From an uncultured Paracoccaceae bacterium (GTDB lineage Bacteria > Pseudomonadota > Alphaproteobacteria > Rhodobacterales > Rhodobacteraceae), in contig CANMQJ010000005.1 in assembly GCA_947500005.1 (NCBI GenBank), forward strand, positions 1 through 64,000: 64,000 bases of DNA, read 5' to 3'. A program made the translations under genes and the position numbers. Position 1 is the first letter of the stretch. Each line of letters opens with the position of its first letter. The notes beneath the pieces were generated by a model, which was not told where the DNA came from, searched no databases, and saw only the letters and a program-made list of their open reading frames with translations. Positions 1 to 8,700 of this stretch are shown piece by piece.

Positions 1-169
1 GAATCTCGCGCAGGATCGATCTTGCTATGAACAACGCAGTCCGGCGAGGGTCTATGTGACCGTCCGGGATAGGACACCTATCATCGACGCGGGGCTTACC
101 ATGGGACTTCGGAAAGTAGGGCTCAAAACGCGCCATCTGCGCATCGCTCAGCCAGAAGAGATCAGACAT
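1..169 (-). pseudogene. IS5-family transposase, N-terminal fragment
   Basis: Read on the minus strand, an ATG at 169 opens a frame beginning MSDLFWLSDAQMARFEPYFP and continuing through SHGKPRVDDR. This is the conserved start of IS5-family (IS427-like) transposases. After VDDR the sequence no longer follows the family, although the frame stays open to the window edge, so the gene is a truncated or recombined remnant. The bases 180-240 upstream, including gggtcctgagcctagcc, resemble the usual end of such elements and run directly into the IS6 terminus at 241. Confidence 0.6.
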
Positions 170-240
170 GTTCACCGCTCGTTTTCGAGCCGTGAACCAC
201 GCCGCGCGGCGGAAATCAATGGGTCCTGAGCCTAGCCATG

Positions 241-1055
241 GGCACTGTCAGACAAACCGGGCTTGAGGCGGGGAGGGTGGTCTCGTAGCTTTCATTGATG
301 ACCAGACGATCCCCCTTTCGCTATTTCAAAACGAGCCCCGAGATCATCCGCCTGGCGGTGATGATGTACGTCCGCTTTCCGCTCTCGCTCAGAAACGTCG
401 AAGATCTGCTTCACGAACGCGGGATCGATGTGAGCCACGAAGCCGTCCGCTACTGGTGGCATCGGTTCGGGCCGATGTTTGCGTCGGAGATCCGAAAACG
501 GCGGATCGAGGGTATGCGATCGAGCCGCTGGCGCTGGCATCTTGACGAAATGTTCGTGAAGATCAACGGCGAGCGGCATTACCTTTGGCGGGCGGTCGAC
601 CACGAGGGCGAGGTGCTGGAAAGCTTCGTCACGAAGGTGCGGGACAAGAAAGCGGCGCTGAAATTCCTAAGAAAAGCAATGCGAAAGCACGGTCGGCCCG
701 AAGTTATCGTCACCGACAAGCTCCGATCCTATAGTGCTGCGTTGAAGGAGATCCGCGCGGCCCATCGCCAGGAAACGGGGCGGTGGCTGAACAACCGCGC
801 TGAAAATTCGCACTTGCCATTCCGACGACGGGAGAGGGCGATGCTGCGTTTCAGGCGGATGCGAAGTTTGCAGAAATTCTCCGCCGTCCACGCCTCGATT
901 TACAACCTGTTCAACTCGGAGCGCAGCCTCACCTCGAGATCAAATTTCAAGTCACACCGAGCCGCCGCTCTCGCCGAGTGGCGCGGTCTCTGTGCTGAAT
1001 AGGGGACAGCCATCCTGTCCTTCCCGAGACTGGTTCGCATTCGTCTGGCAGCACC
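241..1055 (+). mobile_element. IS6-family insertion sequence, complete
   Basis: The left terminal repeat GGCACTGTCAGACAAA (241-256) matches the IS6/IS26 end type. The right end at 1040-1055 (TTCGTCTGGCAGCACC) is its inverted copy with 13 of 16 matches. One transposase gene fills the element. The 8 bases outside each end do not match, so there is no target duplication. The left neighbour is an IS5 remnant and the right neighbour is a decapitated WYL gene. This fits an IS6-mediated adjacent deletion or recombination between two copies better than a simple insertion. Confidence 0.8.
295..1002 (+). CDS. IS6-family DDE transposase
   Basis: This 235-residue protein catalyses replicative (cointegrate-forming) transposition of the surrounding IS6 element. 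An N-terminal helix-turn-helix region (about residues 10-55, with RNVEDLLHERGIDVSHE) precedes the DDE catalytic core. The likely catalytic residues are D84 in HLDEMF, D141 in VTDKLRSY and E170 in NNRAENSH. The C-terminus HRAAALAEWRGLCAE is typical of the group, and the frame is uninterrupted, so the protein is probably active. Fragments of related transposases recur at 20.07, 29.98 and 59.9 kb. The ATG at 295 is the first in frame; the adjacent ATG at 298 is also possible. Confidence 0.92.
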   Translation: MMTRRSPFRYFKTSPEIIRLAVMMYVRFPLSLRNVEDLLHERGIDVSHEAVRYWWHRFGPMFASEIRKRRIEGMRSSRWRWHLDEMFVKINGERHYLWRAVDHEGEVLESFVTKVRDKKAALKFLRKAMRKHGRPEVIVTDKLRSYSAALKEIRAAHRQETGRWLNNRAENSHLPFRRRERAMLRFRRMRSLQKFSAVHASIYNLFNSERSLTSRSNFKSHRAAALAEWRGLCAE

Positions 1056-1062
1056 CTTCGGC

Positions 1063-1350
1063 GTGTTTCAGGAGGAGCCGCAAAACGTGGTCTGGCGCTT
1101 TACGCCCGACAACGCCCCAGAGGCCCGACGCTTCCTGTTCCACCCGACCCAGCAGATGGAAGACGCCCCCGATGGCAGCCTGATCGTGCGCTTTCGCGCG
1201 GGCGGCATGCTGGAGATGTGCTGGCATCTGTTCCGTTGGGGCGATCAGGTGGAAGTATTGGAGCCGGAGGCGTTGCGGGGGATGTATGCGGGGATGCTGG
1301 CGACAGCGATCAGGAGTAATTTCGAAACGACGGGAGAAGATGATGGTTGA
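1063..1350 (+). pseudogene. WYL-domain transcriptional regulator, C-terminal stump
   Basis: The frame encodes only the end of a WYL-family regulator (…FGVFQEEPQNVVWRF…FHPTQQMEDAPDGSL…). The part present is the WYL C-terminal extension seen in regulators of BREX and other defence loci. The helix-turn-helix and most of the WYL fold are missing, and coding similarity begins right at the right end of the IS6 element (1055). The open frame could start at GTG 1063, but the product would have no DNA-binding domain. Its stop (1348-1350) overlaps the ATG (1343) of the next gene, so the regulator was originally the first gene of the defence-like operon. Loss of the regulator could leave that operon unregulated or without its promoter. 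Confidence 0.7.
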
Positions 1351-2386
1351 ATTTCTGCATGGTGAGGAGCTGAGCAAGAGGATCAGAGAGGTCGTCGAAG
1401 GAAAGGATGCACGTTGTGCAGTTGCCTTTTGGGGCCGCGGAGCGGTAGAAGAACTTTTCGGAACAAAGGTTTTACAGCGGGAAGACGTCCATGTCGTCTG
1501 CGATTTGAGCATGGGCGGGACGAACCCAGCTACACTGCGCGCACTCGGCGCTCCGGACAATCCGAAAATCAGATCTCTCGCTGGGCTGCATGCCAAGGTT
1601 TTTCTGTCAGAGCGCGGTTCCGTGGTCGGTTCTGCCAACGCGTCGGACAATGGTATCGGATTCATGGGGGGCAATGCACAATTACGAGAGGCGGGCACCT
1701 ATTTCTCCCGAGAATCGGATGCGTGGCTCACGATCTGTGATTGGTTCGCCGGGCTTTCGGAACGTGAATCTAAGCAAGTCGATGCGAAAGCACTCAACGC
1801 CGCTCAATTGACATGGGATAGTCGCAGCGAAGCCGGCACGACAAACAACCCACAAGACGTCCAGGACTTTCTCGATTATGATCCCGAGGTCGATGGATTG
1901 ATTTACGTCCTCTGGTATCGGCCCGCGGATGATATTGAATACGCTGATTTTGCAGTTGAGGGAGCCGGTGAAAACCTCGAAAGAAATTCAATCCATATGT
2001 CACCAAACGATATCGACTTACGACAATCTTGGGTTTGCTGCTTCCAGCTTAACAATGATGGCTTCGCACATGGCAGAACTAACCCGATCTTCTTTTTTGC
2101 AGATGCACTCTTTGAAAATGCGGTCGATGGAGACGAGGGATATGAAAATTTGCTAACTCAAGCTCCCGCGAACATACGTCCAGAACCGTTTTTCGAGTTT
2201 CACGACCCAGACCTGATCGGTGCGTTTCGCGCGGTGATCAATGATCCGCAAAGGTCTTATGCCGCACTTCGGGGTGAAGTCGAAGCAGAGGACGAACCTT
2301 GGCTGGCGCGCGACTATGTCGAACTGATGCACCAGTTCTGGCGCGACGTGCAAACTGAGTACCGCCGTCTCCAAGGCGGAGTTTGA
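1343..2386 (+). CDS. Phospholipase D-like (HKD) protein of a defence-like operon
   Basis: This 347-residue protein has one PLD-superfamily catalytic signature: H83 and K85 in LHAKVFL, followed by GSANAS at 96-101. The usual aspartate between them appears to be glutamate (LSERGSVV). PLD-type proteins of defence systems act as nucleases, usually as dimers that pair two single HKD motifs; nuclease activity is inferred here. The rest (about residues 170-347) is not recognised. The start at ATG 1343 is chosen because GGGAG (1332-1336) lies 6 bases upstream and the start overlaps the WYL stop. The stop TGA (2384-2386) shares its last base with the ATG of the helicase gene, indicating tight translational coupling. 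Confidence 0.75.
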   Translation: MVEFLHGEELSKRIREVVEGKDARCAVAFWGRGAVEELFGTKVLQREDVHVVCDLSMGGTNPATLRALGAPDNPKIRSLAGLHAKVFLSERGSVVGSANASDNGIGFMGGNAQLREAGTYFSRESDAWLTICDWFAGLSERESKQVDAKALNAAQLTWDSRSEAGTTNNPQDVQDFLDYDPEVDGLIYVLWYRPADDIEYADFAVEGAGENLERNSIHMSPNDIDLRQSWVCCFQLNNDGFAHGRTNPIFFFADALFENAVDGDEGYENLLTQAPANIRPEPFFEFHDPDLIGAFRAVINDPQRSYAALRGEVEAEDEPWLARDYVELMHQFWRDVQTEYRRLQGGV

Positions 2387-5300
2387 TGCAGCTCACTCCC
2401 CACCTCCTCCTCTCAGCCACCGACCTGACCCGCTTTATGGGTTGTCAGCACGCGACCGTGCTAGACCTTGCCCGTCTGCACGGTGAGGGGCCGGAGCCGA
2501 AAGCCACGAGCGAGGATGCAGTGCTGCTGCAAAGGCAGGGCGATGCCCATGAAGCCACGCATCTGGAGGGGCTGAAGGCCGAGGGTCGAACCACCGTCGA
2601 AATCCCGCGCGGGCCTCTGACCAAGGCTGCCAAAGCCACGCGCGATGCGATGGCGAGCGGGGCTGATGTCATCTATCAGGGCGCGTTTCTGTCGGGTCAG
2701 TGGGGCGGCTGGGCCGACTTTCTGGAGCGGGTCGAGATACCGTCCGACCTTGTTGGCCCCTTCAGCTACGAGGTTGCCGACACCAAGCTGAAGCGTCGGC
2801 CACACCCGAAGCATGTGCTGCAACTAGTGCTCTACTCCGATCTGCTGACCGAGGTTCAGGGCGCGGCGCCCGAGTTCGCCCATGTCGAATTGGGGGACGG
2901 CACCCGCGCGACCCTTCGGCTATCGGACTACGCCGCCTATGCGCGAATGGCTCGGGAGCGGATTGAGGCTTTCGTGGCCGATCCGCCGCCAACCCGTCCG
3001 ATCCCCTGCGCGGACTGTGGTCTTTGCCGCTGGGGCGACCATTGCGCCGATGTCTGGCAAGCCGAGGACAGCCTGTTCAATGTCGCCAACGTCAGCCGTG
3101 GACAGGTGAAGAAGCTGGAAGCAGCGGGTATCCAGACCATGGAAGCCCTCGCCAGCCTCGATCATCCGATCCGCGGCATGGCGGAAAACACACGCCTACG
3201 CCTCGTGACGCAGGCCCGCCTGCAACACGCCCGCAAGACCGGGATGCCGGCGTTCGAGCTGCGCGCCCCGGAACCCGGCAAGGGGTTCGACCTGCTGCCT
3301 GAGCCGCAGGCCGGCGACCTGTTCTACGACATCGAAGGCGACCCACATTTCGAGGGCGGTCTGGAGTATCTCCACGGCGTTTGGTTCGACGGACAATTCC
3401 GGGCGTTCTGGGCGCATGACCATGCCGCCGAGGCGCGCGCGCTCGCTGAGCTGCTGGAGTTCTTCCGTGCGCGTCTCGCGGCTTATCCGGATGCGCGCAT
3501 CTATCACTATGCGCCCTACGAGATCACCGCGCTGCGCAGACTGACCACGAGATACGGAATCGGCGAGGCATTCCTCGACCGGCTCCTGCGCGAGCGCCGG
3601 TTCGTGGATCTGTTCGCCGTCGTGCGCGGTGCGCTGATCGGCTCTGAGCCAAATTACTCCATCAAGTCGATGGAGGCCTTCTATGACCGCAAGCGCGATG
3701 GCGAGGTGAAGACCGCGGGCGGCTCGGTGGTCGCCTATGAGCGGTGGCGCGAGACTGGCGAGCAGCAGATCCTCGATGAGATCGAGGATTACAACCGCGT
3801 CGACTGCATTTCGACCGAGGAGCTGAGGGATTGGCTGGTCGGCATTCGACCCAGCGGCCCCTGGCCGTCGCTCGGTCAGGATGCGGGCATGAAGGAGGCG
3901 GAGGAGGACGCCGACACGCAAGAGCTGCGTTCGGCTTTGGCAGCCTCCGACCTGCCCGAGGACCGGCAGGAGATGCTGTTCAACCTCGGCCTCTTCCACA
4001 AGCGCGAAGCGAAGCCCGCGCAATGGGCGGTGTTCGACAGCGTTGGCAAGGACGAGGACGATCTGATCGACGATCTCGACGCGCTTGCCGGGCTCGAGGC
4101 CGTGGGCGCGGCTGAGCCAGTGAAACGCTCGATGGCGCGCACCTATCGCTTCCCGCCGCAGGAGACGAAATTGCGGGGTGGCAGGTCGGCGACGGTGCCG
4201 GTCCATGACGGGCCGCCCGCCACGATCAGCATCGCCGCTCTGGACCGGACCGCACGTGAGATCACCCTCAAGGCCGGGGCAGCGAAGGCGCATCTTCTCT
4301 CCGACCGCCTGACGCTCCACCCGGACTGGCCGCTCAATACCGGTGTCATCGCCGCTGCCCTGCGCGATGTAATTACCGACCAATGCGGGCCGCGCCGATT
4401 CACGGCCGTCGATGATCTATTGTCCCGCGCGGCGCCGCGACTGACGACCGGTGCGAAGCCTGACCTGCTGGATGGCGCCGATCCGGTCGCGGGCGCGATT
4501 GCGGCCGTGGGCGCGATGGACGGCACCGTTCTGCCGATCCAGGGGCCTCCGGGCACCGGCAAGACCTATGTCACCGCGCGCGCGATCCTGTCTCTGGTGC
4601 GCAAGGGGCACCGCGTCGGCGTCGCATCGAACAGCCACGAGGCCATCCGGAATGTGCTGATGGGCTGTCTCGCCGCGCTGGAAGACGACGATCCGGACAT
4701 CACTCTGGAAGACGCCGAATTGGCCCACAAGGTGAGCGGCGACGAGGATGGCTATCCCGAAGGCTTCACCGGCATCACGCGGGCCACGTCCAACGACGAC
4801 CCTGCGTTGACGGAGGCAAATGTCGTTGGGGGCACCGCATTCTTCTTCTCGCGCCCGGAGTTTGAGCGGACCCTAGACTGGCTCTTCGTCGACGAGGCAG
4901 GACAGGTCGGTCTCGCCAACATGGTCGCCATGGGGCGTGCCGCGCGGAACATCGTGCTGGTCGGCGACCCGCGCCAGCTACCGCAGGTGATCCAGGGCGC
5001 GCATCCGGACCCCGCAAACCTCTCCTGCCTCGACTGGATGCTGGGCGATCACGCCACGGTGCCGCCGGACCGCGGCATCTTCCTGCCTGTCTCGCGACGA
5101 ATGCATCCAGACGTCTGCCGTTTCATTTCCGATCAGGTTTATGAGGGACGGCTGACCAGCCACCCCGACACCGCGCGCCAGGCCGTGGCCGGGGCCGCGT
5201 TTCCCCCAGCGGGTGCGTTCTGGGTGCCGGTCCCGCATGAGGGCAATGCCCAGATCGCGCCAGAGGAAGTCGCGGCCATCCATTCTGCCGCTCATGAACT

Positions 5301-5682
5301 GCTGACGGGCGCTTGGACGGAGAAGGACGGCACGACGCGTCCCATGCGTCAGTCCGACATCATCGTGGTCGCGCCCTACAACGCACAGGTGAACGCCCTG
5401 CGCGAGGCGCTGCCAGACGGCATTCGCGTTGGCACCGTGGACAAGTTCCAGGGACAGGAAGCGCCCGTCTGCCTGGTCTCGATGACCGCATCGTCCGCGG
5501 AAGAAACCTCGCGCGGGATGGAGTTTCTGTTTTCGCTGAACCGCATCAACGTGGCGGTGTCTCGAGCGAAGGGTCTCGCTTTGGTCTTCGGTAGTGAGCG
5601 CTTGCGCGAGGCAAAGTGCGAAAAGATCGACCAGATGCGGTTTGTGAATACTCTTTGCGCCCTATCGACATTTACACAGTGA
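2386..5682 (+). CDS. TM0106-type RecB-like nuclease fused to SF1 helicase
   Basis: This is a 1098-residue fusion protein. Residues 1-220 resemble a RecB/Cas4-type PD-(D/E)XK nuclease: D132-T-K134, the QLVLYSDLL helix, and four cysteines (C20 or C208, C211, C214, C220) placed like an iron-sulphur cluster. About residues 310-480 form a YprB/TM0106 RNase-H-like domain with D315-x-E317 (YDIEGDP) and D473 (YNRVDC). From about 640 onward is an SF1B UPF1/DNA2-like helicase: Walker A GPPGTGKT at 720-727, Walker B DEAGQ at 836-840, then VGDPRQLPQ, VDKFQGQE and NVAVSRAK. Family knowledge predicts ATP-driven unwinding coupled to cleavage. Start: the TTG at 2383 is in frame, but ATG 2386 forms the TGATG overlap with the PLD gene. 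It is the middle gene of the cassette. Confidence 0.82.
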   Translation: MQLTPHLLLSATDLTRFMGCQHATVLDLARLHGEGPEPKATSEDAVLLQRQGDAHEATHLEGLKAEGRTTVEIPRGPLTKAAKATRDAMASGADVIYQGAFLSGQWGGWADFLERVEIPSDLVGPFSYEVADTKLKRRPHPKHVLQLVLYSDLLTEVQGAAPEFAHVELGDGTRATLRLSDYAAYARMARERIEAFVADPPPTRPIPCADCGLCRWGDHCADVWQAEDSLFNVANVSRGQVKKLEAAGIQTMEALASLDHPIRGMAENTRLRLVTQARLQHARKTGMPAFELRAPEPGKGFDLLPEPQAGDLFYDIEGDPHFEGGLEYLHGVWFDGQFRAFWAHDHAAEARALAELLEFFRARLAAYPDARIYHYAPYEITALRRLTTRYGIGEAFLDRLLRERRFVDLFAVVRGALIGSEPNYSIKSMEAFYDRKRDGEVKTAGGSVVAYERWRETGEQQILDEIEDYNRVDCISTEELRDWLVGIRPSGPWPSLGQDAGMKEAEEDADTQELRSALAASDLPEDRQEMLFNLGLFHKREAKPAQWAVFDSVGKDEDDLIDDLDALAGLEAVGAAEPVKRSMARTYRFPPQETKLRGGRSATVPVHDGPPATISIAALDRTAREITLKAGAAKAHLLSDRLTLHPDWPLNTGVIAAALRDVITDQCGPRRFTAVDDLLSRAAPRLTTGAKPDLLDGADPVAGAIAAVGAMDGTVLPIQGPPGTGKTYVTARAILSLVRKGHRVGVASNSHEAIRNVLMGCLAALEDDDPDITLEDAELAHKVSGDEDGYPEGFTGITRATSNDDPALTEANVVGGTAFFFSRPEFERTLDWLFVDEAGQVGLANMVAMGRAARNIVLVGDPRQLPQVIQGAHPDPANLSCLDWMLGDHATVPPDRGIFLPVSRRMHPDVCRFISDQVYEGRLTSHPDTARQAVAGAAFPPAGAFWVPVPHEGNAQIAPEEVAAIHSAAHELLTGAWTEKDGTTRPMRQSDIIVVAPYNAQVNALREALPDGIRVGTVDKFQGQEAPVCLVSMTASSAEETSRGMEFLFSLNRINVAVSRAKGLALVFGSERLREAKCEKIDQMRFVNTLCALSTFTQ

Positions 5683-5746
5683 CGATGAGACAGTTGAATC
5701 CAGTGCGCCTCGAAAAGGAAGCTTTCGTCCACTCCGGGTCTACCTC

Positions 5747-8700
5747 ATGAAACTCATCGCTCATGGTACTCAATCTGATCTGGCCCATTCCGTCATTGAT
5801 GTGACCGGAAGCAAGCTGCGCAGCTTTCTCTATGAACTAGCCGAAGGGGTAACGAATTACCGGACGGTACACAGCCTGACCGAGCAGGTTCAGCACCAGT
5901 ACCATGGGCGTTTCGCAATCGAGCTGATCCAGAATGGCTATGATGCAATCGCGCGCGATCCACATGTCGATGAAGGCGCAGGCAGGATCGAACTGCGATT
6001 TGTCAAAAACCGTGCATTCGGCACTCTCTACGTTGCCAATGATGGATTACCATTCTCTGATAGCAACTTCCTCAGCGTGTCGCAGCTCGGCCAAAGCGAC
6101 AAGAGCCCGGAGACATCAATTGGTAACAAGGGCATCGGATTTCGGAGCGTTCTGGAAATCTGTGACCAACCGCAGATCTGGTCGAAACGTTCGCAATCGA
6201 GCGAGCGCTTTGACGGCTACTGTTTCGGGTTCAGCCCAGAGTTCGTGCGATCCCTGCACAAGCCGATCATGGCCTTGGTCACTGAGCACGGCCCGCCTCA
6301 GAAAGGGGGATGGCTGCGCGATATTGTCGACTGGGACAACGGGCTTTTGGCGAAGTTGCGCTCGAGCATTCATCTGCAGGCTGACGCTGCGAGCGTTTCG
6401 GCAGAGCAGTGGGTCCGTTCTCAGCTTACCTACCTTTCGCCGTACCTTCTGCCCTATCCCCTTCGGAGCGTAGATCGCGAAAGCGCAATCGATGATCTTG
6501 AAGCCGACGGATTTGCGACCGTTGTAGCTCTGCCCCTGAAATCGTTGGCGTCGGCACGACTGGTCGAGCGGCGACTGTCAGAGATCGACGCCCGCTCGCT
6601 CCTGTTCCTCGACAGGCTTAAGGCGCTGACACTGTCCATTCCCGGGAACACCCGGAACCTTTCACGAAAACCGGAACGCCCCGCGGAAGGATCCCGCCAC
6701 TATTCCGAAATTCGGATCAAAAGCTCGGAAAACACGCAACGGTTCCGCACCTGGCGACGCGAGATCAGCGTCGCCGATATGCCCGATGACGTGCGCGCAT
6801 CCATCTTGGGATTGCCTGGTCAGTGGCCAAAGTTAAAAAAGGTGGAGATCACGCTGGCTGTCGGCAGTTCTGAGACGCCAACACCGGGTCAACTTAGCAT
6901 ATTTCTTCCCACCATGCTTGGGTCCGGCGCATCGGTGAATGTCAATGCGCCGTTCTTCGGCGACATGAGCAGAACTGAGATCAACTTTGGGCAATTGTCC
7001 GAAGATGCCGAGGGTGACGCGGTCTATAACAAGTACCTGCTTGCTCAGGCGGCCGATCTGGCCATCGAGGCGATAGAAGCCGACCTGCGAGGCAAGTCTG
7101 CGGTTGAGGCCGCAGATATCGTGGATCTGCTGGCGCCCAATTCAGCGGATGGTCCCTCAGCCGATCGCTGGCAGATGCATCTACGCCACGCAGCAGAGGC
7201 GAGAGATCTGCGGATCCACGAAACCCCGTGGTTCCTCAGTGACATGGGATGGGTGGCCCTCTGTGAGGCGTCTCTCTTGCCGCTACCCGCGAAGCCTAAG
7301 GTCCTGACCGCCGCAGTCTTGCGCCAAAATGCCAAGTTCCCCGCATACACGGCCGACTTGGATGGCCGTTCAAGTGCCATCAAGGCGTTGTCGGATGCTC
7401 ATGAGATAGACTGGTTGCCGTTGCCGGATGATCAAGCGGCAACGGTTGAGAGCGCCGCTGTCTCTCTGCATGCCTCCGGACCCGTCGATTGGGCCGGGTT
7501 CTGGGAGGACATGCGGAGTATCTTCGAGGATGATCTGTCCCCGCTCGTGGAACGCAAGATTCTGCTGTGTACGGACGGGCATCTCCATGCAGGTGGGGTT
7601 CGTGGCTCCGCAGTTTATTTCAAACCAAGGCAGACGGGCCCAGACGAGGATGACGGGCCGGGCGATGTGGATGTAGATCAGATCCCCGAGGCGCTGCGGA
7701 ACCTGATCGCCGTCTTGGACCCGGGAGTGCCGGTCAGCGAAATGCGAGATGGGCGGCTGCACAACACCGAACTGCACGGCGCGCTGAGCAACGCTGGTCT
7801 GGTCGCTCCCTTCCGGCGGGAAAGCGTGCTGTCCCAAGTCTTGATACCTAACCTTCCAACGCTGCCGGTCCGGCAGGCTGGCCCGCAAGCCGATCTTTGC
7901 CGGGATACCCTGTCCTACGGGGTCCGGCTGTTGCAGTCGATGCAGGTCCGGGGTGAAGGAAAAGGAGCCCTCGGGGCCTTGGCAAGATTGCCGGTTCCCT
8001 GCAGGGGGGGATGGTATCGGCTCGATACTGCAAGTTTCGGGGATGGTTGGGCCGAAACCAATGGAGGGGTCGTCGAACGTTACCTCCGGCTTTGCAGGAC
8101 GAAAAGTGCCCGTGCCGCGCGTGACCGTATACTGCGCCCGCCCGAGCACCCGGATTGGGCCGGGCTGGGTCACACCATCCTGGAGCTCCTGCGCGATGCA
8201 GGGGTCCATGACGGGCTGAGGCTGTCGACTATCAAGCCGGGGGACTGGGAGGCACGCTTTCAAGCGAGCAAGCATTATTTCCTTCTCCCGGCAATCGCGC
8301 CACCGGATGTTAACCAATCCGCTTGGACGAAGGTTTGCGAGGTCGCCCTGCAAGACGCCCAGCCCCGCTACAATAGCGGCGAGTACCAAGTGGGTGACCT
8401 AAGCTGGATTCCGGGGCTGGAAGGGTATGCGGAGTTCGACACGAACACCCGCGCCGCCTTTTTTGAGGCCGTGATAGCGAGTGCCGGTGCCTGGCAAGAC
8501 GACTGGGACAGGCTCGGGATTACGCGGGTCGCAGGCTCATGGGATCAATTCATCCTGAAGTCACCGCTGCGGTTGAAACTGGAGAGCTTGGAATGGATCG
8601 GGGAGCCCGGCAACGCGGGCGACTGGAGCTGGAGCGCAGCGTCGCAGCGTTGGTATGTGCAAAGTCAATACCTCGCTCGCGGGCGTGCTTGGACCTTTGA

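Noticed and set aside
3196..4383. 395-codon minus-strand open frame inside the nuclease-helicase gene
   Set aside because: It is a shadow of the helicase codon bias and has no recognisable family.
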